From CAYOBW01 sp964402115 (GTDB lineage Bacteria > Verrucomicrobiota > Kiritimatiellia > UBA8416 > CAYOBW01): DNA of 58,730 nucleotides. This document shows positions 7,739-16,263 of the stretch, piece by piece. The notes below the pieces were generated by a model that saw only the letters and a list, made by a program, of their open reading frames with translations, ran no database searches and had not been told where the DNA came from. Made by a program: the position numbers and the translations under genes. The DNA lies in assembly GCA_964402115.1 (NCBI GenBank), contig CAYOBW010000011.1, positions 1 through 58,730 on the forward strand, given 5' to 3'. Position 1 is the first letter of the stretch. Every line of letters starts with the position of its first letter.

Positions 7739-8168
7739 GGGCGTGGTCTCCGCTGCAGGGCGGGTTCAGGGGGCGCGGGGTGAGCAAGTGCTTGCGGGCG
7801 GGGGCTTCGCCCGTCGCAACCGGCATGCACGCGCGTTTTCACGGGTAAGCAGGTATCAAAACAGGGGCCGGAGCGCAATGGCCGTTTTGGCAGCCATTCG
7901 CATTAGGGCGGCAGCAGCGGGCTCGTAGCGCCCGCTGTACTTGCGGAAACCCAGTAAAGCAGGCGCTACGAGCCTGCTTCTCAGGGCGCGTGAGTGCCCC
8001 ACCGCCATAATGCGAACGGCTGCCGTTTTGGGGCGGGTTGCGCATTCTATTGACGGCGGCGCGGATGCGCCCGTATAGTGCCCTCCGTTTTCAAGCCGGG
8101 CGGTGCAGGCGCGGCGCATGGCGTCGGTGGGCGCTGCCGGCAGGAACTGTGAAGCACGAGGTAAACTC
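7739..8168. other. 430-bp gene-free stretch upstream of the HAD gene
   Basis: This stretch holds the MITE-like nested inverted repeat at 7881-8031 and, after it, a short leader to the HAD gene. I see no tRNA, and no TPP riboswitch signature (no CTGAGA box) ahead of the HAD-thiC pair. An ORF of 64 aa inside the repeat has no family features. Confidence 0.6.
7881..8031. repeat. MITE-like nested inverted repeat, copy 1
   Basis: Outer arms 7889-7912 and 8001-8024 are 24-bp inverted repeats with three mismatches. Inner arms 7915-7941 and 7952-7979 are a second inverted repeat with the core GGCTCGTAGCGCC. A 10-bp direct repeat GCCGTTTTGG occurs at both ends (7881-7890, 8022-8031), overlapping the outer arms, and resembles a target duplication. 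It carries no plausible gene. The related copy at 25360-25525 shows that this is a dispersed family. Confidence 0.7.
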
Positions 8169-8882
8169 ATGGCGATGACGAAGGCGAAGCCGCAAGTGTA
8201 TGGCGCTGGGACAGGCAAGCGGGCGGTCTTGTTCGAGTTGGAGAACGTGGTCACCGATGGCCGTCGGGTGTCGTTCGAGGTTCTGCGCACGGTGCTCGCG
8301 GAGCGCGACGTGAAGTTGACGGAGCCGCTGTACGCGCGCTTCTTCACGCAGCGCGGGGTCAAGCAGGGGCTGCCGATGCTGCTGGACCTGCTCGGCAAGG
8401 CGCGCCTTTCCGAGGACAAGCTGCTGACCGCCTATCACGAGGGCCTGGTCAAGGCCTTGTCGGCGGACGGGTTGAAGATGCTGCCGGTCTTCAAGTCCAC
8501 GGCGGCCGGGCTGAAGGAAAAGGGTTTTGTGCTCGGCGCCTTGACCGGCGTGGATAAGCCGGTGGCGGAAGCGCTGCTGGTGAAGGCGGGCGCGGCTGAT
8601 CTGGGCTTCTTCGTGCGGACGATTCCGGGTGAGGAAAAGAGCGGCCCGACCGTGGAGGCCTGGCTGAAGCTGGCGAAGAACCTGGGCGCCGGGCCGGCGA
8701 TGTGCATCGCCGTCACGACCAGTGCGACATCGGCCAAGGCGGCCCTGTCGGCGGGAATGAAGTGCGTGGCGGTTCTCGATGCCTTCACGACCGGTCAGGA
8801 CTATGGGGGCGCGGATTTCGTCGTCGAGCGTCTGGAAGTCTCCCTGGTCGAACGGATCGTGGCGTTGTTCCCGCTCTTGTGA
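8169..8882 (+). CDS. HAD-fold protein lacking catalytic residues (pseudo-phosphatase)
   Basis: A 237-aa protein starting at the ATG after ACGAGGTAAACTC. The overall layout follows beta-phosphoglucomutase-type HAD proteins: AVLFELENVVTDG at residue 19, a helical cap with GLPMLLDLLG, LGALTG near 119, a Lys in EEKSGPTVEAW near 157 and a C-terminal SAGMKCVAVL. The motif I aspartates (DxD) are replaced by ELE, and the acidic motif IV (normally EDS/GDS then D) reads TTSATS. Phosphatase activity by the usual mechanism is therefore unlikely. Its stop overlaps the thiC start (TGATG), so the two are probably translationally coupled. Confidence 0.7.
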   Translation: MAMTKAKPQVYGAGTGKRAVLFELENVVTDGRRVSFEVLRTVLAERDVKLTEPLYARFFTQRGVKQGLPMLLDLLGKARLSEDKLLTAYHEGLVKALSADGLKMLPVFKSTAAGLKEKGFVLGALTGVDKPVAEALLVKAGAADLGFFVRTIPGEEKSGPTVEAWLKLAKNLGAGPAMCIAVTTSATSAKAALSAGMKCVAVLDAFTTGQDYGGADFVVERLEVSLVERIVALFPLL

Positions 8883-10177
8883 TGATGACCCAATTGCAAG
8901 CGGCGTTGGCCGGACGTGTCACGCCGGCGATGGAGGCAAGCGCACGGGCTGAGGGTGTACCGGTTGAGACCGTGCGCGTCGAGCTCGCGTCCGGTCGGGC
9001 GGTACTGCCCTGCAATCCGGCCCATGGGTCGCTGACACAGCTGTCCGTTGTGGGGCGCGCTTTCCGCACCAAGGTCAACGCGAACATCGGCAGCTCGCCG
9101 GTGCGCTCGTCGCAGGCCAAGGAAGAGCAGAAGCTGCGCGTGGCGCTGGCGGCGGGTGCGGACGTGGTGATGGACCTGAGTGTCGGCAGCGACCTGACGG
9201 CGATGCGTCGCGCACTGCTGGCCGCCTGCCCGATCGCCCTGGGCACCGTGCCCATCTACGAGGCGCTTTCCCGCTGCGGTGGCACGCTCGAGGGCTTTTC
9301 CGCCGACGTGCTCATGACCGTGATCCGCGAGCAGGCCGCCGAGGGCGTGGACTTCATGACCCTGCACGCGGGACTGCTGCGCGCGCACATTCCGCTGGCC
9401 GTCAAACGGCGGCTGGGCATTACCAGCCGCGGCGGCGCGATCCTGGCGCACTGGATGGATGAGCAGCGGTGCGAGAACCCGCTCTACACGCGCTGGGACG
9501 AGGTCATGGACATCTGCGCGGCGCATGACGTGACTGTGTCGCTGGGCGACGGGCTGCGGCCCGGGTGCCTGGCGGATGCCAGCGACGAGGCGCAATTCGC
9601 CGAGCTCGGCGTTCTGGGCGAGCTCGTGCAGCGCTGCCGGAAGGGCGGCGTGCAGGTCATGGTCGAGGGGCCGGGGCACGTGCCGTTTAACGAGATCGAG
9701 ATGAACATGCGGCGCGAGCAGGAGCTCTGCGACAACGCGCCGTTCTACGTGCTGGGACCGGTCGTGACGGACATTGCGCCCGGCTACGATCATATCACCT
9801 CCAGCATCGGCGCGACGGCGGCTGCCTACTACGGCGCGTCACTGCTGTGCTACGTCACGCCGGCGGAACACCTCGCACTGCCGGACTGCGAGGATGTGCG
9901 GCAGGGCATCGTGGCCTATCGGATCGCGGCGCACGCGGCCGACGTGGCGCGCAAACTGCCGGGTGCACGGGACAGGGATGACGCCATGGCTGACGCGCGG
10001 CGCGCCTTCGACTGGAACCGGCAGTTCGAGCTCGCGCTGGACGGCGAAACGGCCCGGGCGCGCTACGAGCGGGGGCGGTCCTCCGCCGGCGAGCCGGACC
10101 ACTGCTCCATGTGCGGCCGCGACTTCTGCGCCGTGCGCACGTCCAAGCGGCTGGCCGAACGCCACGCGAGCGGGTGA
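8882..10177 (+). CDS. thiC: Phosphomethylpyrimidine synthase ThiC
   Basis: A 431-aa protein that converts aminoimidazole ribotide to hydroxymethylpyrimidine phosphate in thiamine synthesis, using radical SAM chemistry. It shows conserved segments KVNANIGSSPVRSS, DLSVGSDL, GVDFMTLHAGL, SLGDGLRPGCLADA, MVEGPGHVPFNEIEMN and LGPVVTDIAPGYDHITS, and the C-terminal iron-sulfur motif CSMCGRDFC (CX2CX4C, near residue 407). The length fits the shorter clostridial/archaeal type. It starts at the ATG overlapping the HAD stop codon. No other thiamine gene and no TPP riboswitch is visible nearby. Confidence 0.96.
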   Translation: MMTQLQAALAGRVTPAMEASARAEGVPVETVRVELASGRAVLPCNPAHGSLTQLSVVGRAFRTKVNANIGSSPVRSSQAKEEQKLRVALAAGADVVMDLSVGSDLTAMRRALLAACPIALGTVPIYEALSRCGGTLEGFSADVLMTVIREQAAEGVDFMTLHAGLLRAHIPLAVKRRLGITSRGGAILAHWMDEQRCENPLYTRWDEVMDICAAHDVTVSLGDGLRPGCLADASDEAQFAELGVLGELVQRCRKGGVQVMVEGPGHVPFNEIEMNMRREQELCDNAPFYVLGPVVTDIAPGYDHITSSIGATAAAYYGASLLCYVTPAEHLALPDCEDVRQGIVAYRIAAHAADVARKLPGARDRDDAMADARRAFDWNRQFELALDGETARARYERGRSSAGEPDHCSMCGRDFCAVRTSKRLAERHASG

Positions 10178-10181
10178 GAGC

Positions 10182-10970
10182 ATGGCGCCTGGGAGCGGCA
10201 TAGAGCGGTTGCTCGAGGTGGTTGCGCGTCTGCGTGGCCCGGGGGGCTGCCCGTGGGACCGTGCGCAGACGCTCGCGACACTCAAACCCTTCCTGATCGA
10301 GGAGTGCTACGAACTCCTGGACGCCATCGACGGCGAAGACCCCGCTCACCATGCCGAGGAACTTGGCGATGTCCTGCTGCAGGTTGTCCTGCAGTGCCAG
10401 CTCCGCGCCGAAGAAGGGGCTTTCGGCTTCGATGCGGTGGCGCAGCGCCTGGCCGACAAGCTGGTCCGGCGCCATCCGCACGTCTTCGGCGACGCCCAGG
10501 CCGACACCCCGGCCGAGGTGGTGCGCAACTGGGAGGCGATCAAGTCCACGGAGCGTGGTGGCCGGCGGTCGCTCCTCGACGGGTTGCCCCGGCACCTGCC
10601 GGCGCTGCTCAAGGCGCAGAAGGTCCAGGCGCGCGCGGCGCGCGTGGGGTTCGACTGGAAGCAGGTCGAGGACGTGCTGGCGAAGGTCGATGAGGAACTC
10701 GCCGAAGTGCGCGCCGCCCTGGCGGCCGGCGAGGCTGCCAAGGTGCGCGAGGAGGTGGGCGATCTGCTCTTCGCGGTCGTCAATCTCGGCCGCTTCCAGG
10801 CCGTGGACACGGAGGCTGCGCTGGAAGATACGGTTGCCAAATTCCGCCGCCGCTTCGCCGTCATCGAGGAGCGGGTCCACGCCGCTGGCAAGGAGCTGAC
10901 TGGCTGTTCGCTGGAGGAACTCGACGGCCACTGGAATGCCGCGAAGGCTGCCGAGCGCGGGACGGACTAA
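10182..10970 (+). CDS. mazG: Nucleoside triphosphate pyrophosphohydrolase MazG
   Basis: A 262-aa protein that hydrolyses NTPs to NMP and pyrophosphate. It has two MazG domains: residues 20-115 with CPWDRAQTLATLKPFLIEE and the metal-binding EECYELLDAI...EELGDVLLQ pattern, and residues 145-240 with EELAEVRAAL...EEVGDLLFAVVNLGR. The start ATG lies 4 bp after the thiC stop, so it probably belongs to the same transcript. Its stop overlaps the convergent phosphodiesterase stop by 4 bp. Confidence 0.95.
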   Translation: MAPGSGIERLLEVVARLRGPGGCPWDRAQTLATLKPFLIEECYELLDAIDGEDPAHHAEELGDVLLQVVLQCQLRAEEGAFGFDAVAQRLADKLVRRHPHVFGDAQADTPAEVVRNWEAIKSTERGGRRSLLDGLPRHLPALLKAQKVQARAARVGFDWKQVEDVLAKVDEELAEVRAALAAGEAAKVREEVGDLLFAVVNLGRFQAVDTEAALEDTVAKFRRRFAVIEERVHAAGKELTGCSLEELDGHWNAAKAAERGTD

Positions 10971-12316
10971 CGCACGCCCCGCAGCCGGTAGAAGGCCTGC
11001 GGCGCGGCGGGTTGCGGCAGCGGGAACGTGAGCCGCTGGCCGTCTTCCAGAAACCCGTTGGTCACCGGTTCCCAGTCTGGCCGCGGCAGGAGCCGGGTCG
11101 CCCTCTCCAGCACGAAGCCAGCCGACAGCGTGGGCCAGTCGAGCCTGCCGCCATCCCTGGGATCGAAGCCGAGACGGGGATGATCGAGAACGCACTCCGC
11201 GCGCATGAACGAGCCCGGAATCGGCGGGAGGTGGAGGAAGTCGAGGGCCAGGTTGCCGGCGTCCCCGTTGCGCAGCGGCTGCGGCTGCGCGGTGTAACTC
11301 ACGCGGTTCGTGCCCGGGTCCGCCCGGTTGCCGAAGAGCCGGTAGGCATCCAGGGCGGCGGGGACGCCCGGCCCCCACACGAAGAAGGGGACCGTGTAGT
11401 TCTCCATGTACATGGGCTGCGTGTGGTTGTTGAGGATGCCGCCGCCGCCCCCGCCGTGGTCGGCCGTGACGATCAGGGCCGTACGGTTGGACAGCACCGC
11501 GTGCGTGGCGATCAGGTCCACGATGCGGCCCAGCTCGCGGTCGATCAGCTGGATCGTGTTGCTCCACGTGGGCGAGCCCCAGTACCAGGAGTGGCCCTGG
11601 TAGTCGGGCTCGGTCATGTGAAGGAAGACCAGGCGGGGCGGCGCGTGCGCGAGCTGGTTCAGGAGTTCCGTCACGAGGCTCGTGGTCGGGAGGGGATAGG
11701 TGCTGTAATCCAGCACCAGCGAGAAGTCGATCTTGTTGAGCCCGTCGTCGGCAGGGCCGACGCGGTCCGGGGCCCCGTTGACGCCGTTGTAGCTCCGGCC
11801 GATAGTGCCGATCCGGCTCTTGCCCGCGAAGAGCGCCGTGGACAAGCCGTGATCGTGGGCGACATCGAAAAACGAGCTTTTGTACGGCACGGCCGGGTTG
11901 CCATTGGCGTGAACCGTGTAGTCGGCGAGCGGGTAGTTCATCGAGAACCCATGATGCACGGTCGGAGGCAGCCCCGGCGGTTGCAGGACAGGCCGGGCCG
12001 TGAAAAGGGTGGTGTGGTTCGGGACGGTTTCTGAGTGGGTGTAGTCGCAGCGCGCGTTGCAGGTGGTCGCCCCCTCGCGACGGAGGCGCGCGAAGGTGGG
12101 GAAGTTCGTCGGCGCACCGGCGAGATACTGCTGGAGGTACGTGCCGCCCAGACCGTCCACGCTGACGATGATGACGTGCTCGGCATGGAGGCCGGCAACC
12201 TGCGCGGCGCACGGCTGGACCCCGACGGCCAGGAATCCCCAGAGGAGGGCGATTGCCCCCGTCAGTCGCAACGGGATCCGCCTTGAAGCGCTGCGCTCAT
12301 GTGTGCGGGTTATCAC
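10967..12316 (-). CDS. Exported type I phosphodiesterase/nucleotide pyrophosphatase-like protein
   Basis: A 449-aa protein with a signal peptide (hydrophobic stretch near residues 17-38 ending CAAQ). The alkaline-phosphatase superfamily metal sites are visible: VSVDGLGG near 51, the nucleophile Thr in HSETVPNHTTL near 95, TEPDYQGHSW near 235 and TADHGGGG near 287. NPP-type enzymes cleave phosphodiesters or pyrophosphates outside the cytoplasm; the substrate is not predictable. The last ~60 residues (WEPVTNGFLEDGQRL then AFYRLRGVR) resemble the FYR-type tail also found on the giant exported proteins of this window. Confidence 0.8.
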   Translation of the reverse strand: MITRTHERSASRRIPLRLTGAIALLWGFLAVGVQPCAAQVAGLHAEHVIIVSVDGLGGTYLQQYLAGAPTNFPTFARLRREGATTCNARCDYTHSETVPNHTTLFTARPVLQPPGLPPTVHHGFSMNYPLADYTVHANGNPAVPYKSSFFDVAHDHGLSTALFAGKSRIGTIGRSYNGVNGAPDRVGPADDGLNKIDFSLVLDYSTYPLPTTSLVTELLNQLAHAPPRLVFLHMTEPDYQGHSWYWGSPTWSNTIQLIDRELGRIVDLIATHAVLSNRTALIVTADHGGGGGGILNNHTQPMYMENYTVPFFVWGPGVPAALDAYRLFGNRADPGTNRVSYTAQPQPLRNGDAGNLALDFLHLPPIPGSFMRAECVLDHPRLGFDPRDGGRLDWPTLSAGFVLERATRLLPRPDWEPVTNGFLEDGQRLTFPLPQPAAPQAFYRLRGVR

Positions 12317-12358
12317 GGTATGACAATGCCAGCGGCTTCCATCCCGATCAATGCTGCC

Positions 12359-12832
12359 CTACTTGCACCGCGCCGCCAGGCTTGTGACCAGCATCGCGAC
12401 CAGCGCGCCGACCAGGAAGCCCATGAACACCTCCAGCCGGGTGTGGCCGAGGAGTTCCTTCATCTTGCGCTCGGAGAAACGGTGGGACTTGACCAGTTCG
12501 TCCACGATTTCGTTCAGCAGGCGCGCCTGCAGGCCGGCCGCGCGGCGGACGGTCGAGGCGTCGAACATGACGACCAGCGCCAGGCCCAGCGCCAGCACGA
12601 AGATGGGGGACCCGAAGCCCTCCTGCAGCCCGATGGCGGTCATCAGTCCCGCCACCATCGCCGAGTGCGCGCTGGGCATGCCTCCCGTGCTGACGAGGTA
12701 GTTGAAGTCCAGTTTGCGCGTGTGCGTCAGCGCGGCCAGCATCTTGATCGTCTGCGCAGCTATCCAGCCGAAGAACGCCGACCAGAAGCAGGCTGAGCGG
12801 AACACGTCCAAGAGCGAGTTGTCCAGTTTCAT
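12359..12832 (-). CDS. Divergent PAP2 family protein (DUF212/YuiD-like)
   Basis: A 157-aa membrane protein with about four hydrophobic segments. It carries STGGMPSAHSAMVAGL near residue 48 and MFDASTVRRAAGLQARLLNEI near 89, followed by ELLGHTRLEVFMGFLVG near 127, the hallmark sequence of the DivPAP2/DUF212 family related to PAP2 phosphatases. The start is 9 bp after the sugar-transferase stop codon, so the two are likely one transcript and may both act on lipid-linked phosphate intermediates. The exact reaction is unknown. Confidence 0.88.
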   Translation of the reverse strand: MKLDNSLLDVFRSACFWSAFFGWIAAQTIKMLAALTHTRKLDFNYLVSTGGMPSAHSAMVAGLMTAIGLQEGFGSPIFVLALGLALVVMFDASTVRRAAGLQARLLNEIVDELVKSHRFSERKMKELLGHTRLEVFMGFLVGALVAMLVTSLAARCK

Positions 12833-12841
12833 GCAATGCCC

Positions 12842-14257
12842 TTAATAGGCGTTTTCGTGGGCGAAAACGGTCATGGCCAGAATCTTGAAATCGAACGCCA
12901 GCGACCAGTTCTCGAGGTAGTACAAGTCGTACTTGACGCGTTCCTCGATGCTGGTGTTGCCGCGCAGGCCGTTCACCTGCGCCCAGCCGGTCAGGCCCGG
13001 CTTCGAGACGTGCCGCCACATGTAGCGCGCCACGTCCTCCTTGAATTGGTTGACGAAGTGGGGGCGCTCGGGACGCGGCCCGACAAGGCTCATGTCGCCC
13101 TTCAGCACGTTCCAGAGCTGCGGCAGCTCGTCGATATTGAATCGGCGCAGGACGACACCCACGGCGGTGCGGCGCGGGTCGTTGGCCACGGTCCATCCCG
13201 GTGCGGCGCCGGCCTCGGCGTCCTGGCGCATGGTGCGCAGCTTGTAGAGCATGAAGACGCGGCCCTTCTCGCCGCAGCGCTCCTGCCGGTAGATGGCCGG
13301 ACCCGGCGACGCGCGGCGGATGAGGAGGGCGGCGATGCCGATGACGGGGCCGGCCAGCAGCAGTCCGACGGTGGCCCCGACCACATCCTCGGCGCGCTTG
13401 AGCAGGCGGTTCCAGAACCGGTCCAGCGGCCAGGGGCTGACACCCAGCAGCGGGATGTCGTCGATGGTTTGCACGGACCAGCCGCTGGTCAGGATCCGGA
13501 AGATGTCCGGAACCATGTTGAAGGTCACCAGGTTCTGCTCGCAGAAAAGGATCAGGTCCACGATCTGCTGGTGGTTCAGGCTCGAGGCCGTGAGGATGAC
13601 CTGGTCGACGGGGTGACTCTGGCTCACGAAGCTGGGCAGCTCCGCGATCGTGCCGAAAATCTGGTCGGGCGGGATCTGCGGGTCGGGCTCGGCGAGGTCC
13701 GCGCGCAGGAAGCCGGTGACGCGCGTGCGCAGCTTCGGTTCGCGCTCCAGGGACCGCTTCAGGTGCACGGCCACGCTGTCGGTGCCGAGGATCAGGACGC
13801 GGTTGATGACGGTGCTGTGGCGGGCGAAGTGCAGCTCGACGCGGAAGGCCAGGTAGCGCTCGAGCAGGACGGCCAGGGTGATCAGGCCGAAGGCGAGGGC
13901 GATGGCCAGGCGCGAGAACTCCACCTCGTTCTGGACGGCGAACGCGAGCACCATGGTCAGCAGGATGCCCAGCCCGCAGGCCCGTACGAGCCGCGGGATG
14001 CGGCTTTCGAAGCGGCCCAACTGGGGGCGGACATAGAGGTCGAGCGCGCGGAAGATGAACAGGAACAGCAACGTCGTGACGCTGGCGGCGGCGGCGTAGT
14101 TCGGATAGAGGTGCGGGTCGCGCCCCAGGGGGACGGCGAACCAGCCGCTGTCGAAACGCAGCCAGGTGGCGCCCAGAAAGCCGGCGAACACGGTGAGCGC
14201 GTCCAAGCCGACCGCCGTGGCGCTGCAGATGACGTCAAGCGTGTCCCTTTTCTGCAT
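12842..14257 (-). CDS. Polyprenyl glycosylphosphotransferase (bacterial sugar transferase)
   Basis: A 471-aa inner-membrane enzyme that would transfer a sugar-1-phosphate to undecaprenyl phosphate to start polysaccharide synthesis. Four hydrophobic helices in residues 10-140 are followed by a CoA-binding-like Rossmann domain (RVLILGTDSVAVHL near 168) and the C-terminal catalytic domain (RAEDVVGATVGLLLAGPVIG near 285, YRQERCGEKGRVFMLYKLRTM, RRFNIDELPQLWNVLKGDM and SLVGPRPERP). The ATG at 14257 is chosen because the longer open frame has no family resemblance. It is divergent from the NERD gene across 102 bp and precedes the DivPAP2 gene. Confidence 0.92.
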   Translation of the reverse strand: MQKRDTLDVICSATAVGLDALTVFAGFLGATWLRFDSGWFAVPLGRDPHLYPNYAAAASVTTLLFLFIFRALDLYVRPQLGRFESRIPRLVRACGLGILLTMVLAFAVQNEVEFSRLAIALAFGLITLAVLLERYLAFRVELHFARHSTVINRVLILGTDSVAVHLKRSLEREPKLRTRVTGFLRADLAEPDPQIPPDQIFGTIAELPSFVSQSHPVDQVILTASSLNHQQIVDLILFCEQNLVTFNMVPDIFRILTSGWSVQTIDDIPLLGVSPWPLDRFWNRLLKRAEDVVGATVGLLLAGPVIGIAALLIRRASPGPAIYRQERCGEKGRVFMLYKLRTMRQDAEAGAAPGWTVANDPRRTAVGVVLRRFNIDELPQLWNVLKGDMSLVGPRPERPHFVNQFKEDVARYMWRHVSKPGLTGWAQVNGLRGNTSIEERVKYDLYYLENWSLAFDFKILAMTVFAHENAY

Positions 14258-14359
14258 GGGGTTGAAGCATACATCGTGTAAGCGGATGGGGCAAAGGGCA
14301 AAAGTGGATCGCTCCCGCGCTTGCGCACCGGCGCGAAATATGCAGAATACCGTACCGAG

Positions 14360-15106
14360 ATGAGAGCGCGGCGCAAACGCAGTTCGCAGGAGTATGCGAG
14401 GGTGCAGGGCAGCCCGGGCGAGTTGCCCCGGCTGGTGAGCCTGCTGGGGACCTCCTGGCCGGTGCTGCTGGCGGTGGGGGCCAGCGGCTACCTGCTGCGA
14501 GCCGTCTATCCCGTGCCGTACCTCTCGTTGCCGGCGGTTGGCATTGCTTTTGTGGTGCTGGGCTTGGGGCTGGCCGTGGCCCTCGTCTTCATGCGGCTGC
14601 GGTTCGCCGCCTTCCTGAAGGGCGCTCAGGGGGAGGAGCAGGTGGCTCATGAGCTGGGCTTCCTGCCGGGGGCCTACAGCGTGTTTCACGGCGTGGCGTT
14701 GCGCGGCGCCGTCCGGCTGCCCGCTCGCGATTTCGACCATGTCGTGGTGGGGCCGACCGGCGTGTTCGTGATCGAGACCAAGAACTGGGACGGCACCGTG
14801 ACAATCGCGAACGGCAGCATCCTGTGCGACGAGCGCCCGCCCAGCCGTCCGCCCCTCGAGCAGGTGCGGCAGGCCGCGTCGCGTTTGCGGGCCGCGCTTG
14901 AGAAGGCCGGCGGGTGGGAAGTGCCCGTACGCCCCGTCATCTGTTTCGCGGGGGAGGGGTTCGCGGGCGATTGCCGGGGCGTGGGCGGGGTGCTGGTCTG
15001 TTCGACGCACGGTCTCAACCGGGCGCTGCTGGACCCGCCCGACGAACCCCTGGCGCAGGAGACGCAGGCGGCGATCGGCGGCTTTCTGGAGAAATGCATG
15101 GACTAA
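14360..15106 (+). CDS. NERD-domain protein with membrane anchor
   Basis: A 248-aa protein with two hydrophobic segments near residues 27-70, then a nuclease-related (NERD) domain: GAQGEEQVAHELGFL, DFDHVVVGPTGVFVIETKNWDG and a C-terminal TQAAIGGFLEK. The E...D...ExK pattern of the nuclease fold is intact. NERD proteins are proposed to act on DNA, but no experimental role can be taken from sequence. The ATG at 14360 is preferred over an upstream TTG at 14321. It lies 45 bp before atpB. Confidence 0.82.
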   Translation: MRARRKRSSQEYARVQGSPGELPRLVSLLGTSWPVLLAVGASGYLLRAVYPVPYLSLPAVGIAFVVLGLGLAVALVFMRLRFAAFLKGAQGEEQVAHELGFLPGAYSVFHGVALRGAVRLPARDFDHVVVGPTGVFVIETKNWDGTVTIANGSILCDERPPSRPPLEQVRQAASRLRAALEKAGGWEVPVRPVICFAGEGFAGDCRGVGGVLVCSTHGLNRALLDPPDEPLAQETQAAIGGFLEKCMD

Positions 15107-15151
15107 GCGCGCGGCCTGCAGCGGCCGGCGGCGCCAGCGGAGCGTTGCGGT

Positions 15152-15889
15152 ATGCACGAGATCGAGCGACAGGTGCTCGTCGCGCTACCCCCTGTCTGGG
15201 GGGTGGACCTCAGCATTACCAACGAGGTGCTGCTCGTCTGGGCCGCCGCCCTGCTCACCTTGGTCCTGCTCGGCTGCGCCTTCCGGCGCCGCGGTTGTCT
15301 GCCGCGGGGAGCTTACCAGAACGCCTTCGAGGCGCTGGCTGTGTTTGTCGAACGGGAGATCGCGCAGGAAGGCATCGGAGCCGAGGGTCGGCGCTGGACG
15401 CCCTTCCTGCTGACGTTATTCTTCTTCATCCTCTGCGCCAATCTGCTGGGCATTGTGCCCTTGCCGTCCCATGTCAAGGCGGCGACCGCGAACTTCGGCG
15501 TGCCCGCGGCGCTGGCCGCGATCGTTTTTGGAACCACGCTGGGGTTAAACCTGCGGCGCCATGGCCTGCGGGGGTTCCTGCGGAAGTTCCTGCCGTCCGG
15601 GTTGCCGTTGCCCGTGGCGCTGTTGATCATGCCGATCGAGCTGGTGAGCTGGCTGGCCAAGCCCGTCTCTCTCGCGATCCGGCTGTTCGCCAATATGATG
15701 GCGGGCCACACGCTGATCCTGATCTTCATCGCGTTGGCGATGGAGGCGGCGTGGTTCCTGGCGCCGTTGCCGCTGGCCGGCGCGGTGCTGATGAGCGTGT
15801 TCGAGTTGTTCGTGTGCCTGATCCAGGCGTTCATTTTCACGATGCTGGCGGGGATGTACATCAAGGATGCGCTCGACGCGGCGCACTGA
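15152..15889 (+). CDS. atpB: F-type ATP synthase subunit a
   Basis: A 245-aa integral membrane protein of the Fo sector. It has five or six hydrophobic helices, the essential arginine in LAIRLFANMMAGH (near residue 178) and the C-terminal glutamine helix FVCLIQAFIFTMLAGMYI. It forms the two half-channels for ions next to the c-ring. It is the first gene of a short atp cluster and is 16 bp from atpE. Confidence 0.96.
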   Translation: MHEIERQVLVALPPVWGVDLSITNEVLLVWAAALLTLVLLGCAFRRRGCLPRGAYQNAFEALAVFVEREIAQEGIGAEGRRWTPFLLTLFFFILCANLLGIVPLPSHVKAATANFGVPAALAAIVFGTTLGLNLRRHGLRGFLRKFLPSGLPLPVALLIMPIELVSWLAKPVSLAIRLFANMMAGHTLILIFIALAMEAAWFLAPLPLAGAVLMSVFELFVCLIQAFIFTMLAGMYIKDALDAAH

Positions 15890-15905
15890 CGGAAGCGGGG
15901 CGGAT

Positions 15906-16223
15906 ATGATGGCAGAAGGCATGGCTTGGTTGGGAGCGGGGTTGGCCATCGGGTTGGCGGCGCTGGGCACGGGCATCGGCATCGGCCTGCTGGCTGCCAA
16001 AAGCGTGGAGGCGGCTGCGCGGCAGCCCGAGGCGATCGGGACCGTACAGCGCCTCATGATCCTGGGGATCGCCTTTATCGAGGCGCTGTGCCTGTACGCG
16101 CTGCTGATCGCGATCATGCTCCTCGGCAAGGGCAAGGAGCAGGCGGAGAAGTCGGCGGACGCGGGGAACGCGCATGCGCCGGATGTGATGAGGGAGGCGC
16201 CCGGCGTACCGGCCGGCGGGTGA
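15906..16223 (+). CDS. atpE: F-type ATP synthase subunit c
   Basis: A 105-aa two-helix protein of the c-ring. The first helix is glycine-rich (LAALGTGIGIGLLAAKS), the polar loop is AARQPEA and the ion-binding glutamate lies in ILGIAFIEALCLYALL (near residue 60). The residue after the glutamate is Ala and helix 1 lacks the sodium-type Gln, so proton coupling is more likely than sodium. The C-terminus has an unusual polar tail of about 25 residues after the second helix. The ATG at 15906 or the next codon may be used. Confidence 0.93.
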   Translation: MMAEGMAWLGAGLAIGLAALGTGIGIGLLAAKSVEAAARQPEAIGTVQRLMILGIAFIEALCLYALLIAIMLLGKGKEQAEKSADAGNAHAPDVMREAPGVPAGG

Positions 16224-16263
16224 ACGGAACGGGACGGCTGCTGGCGGGAGAGGCCGCCAACGT

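Noticed and set aside
8040..8168. Possible TPP riboswitch ahead of the HAD-thiC pair
   Set aside because: No CTGAGA box and no matching second conserved stem were found.
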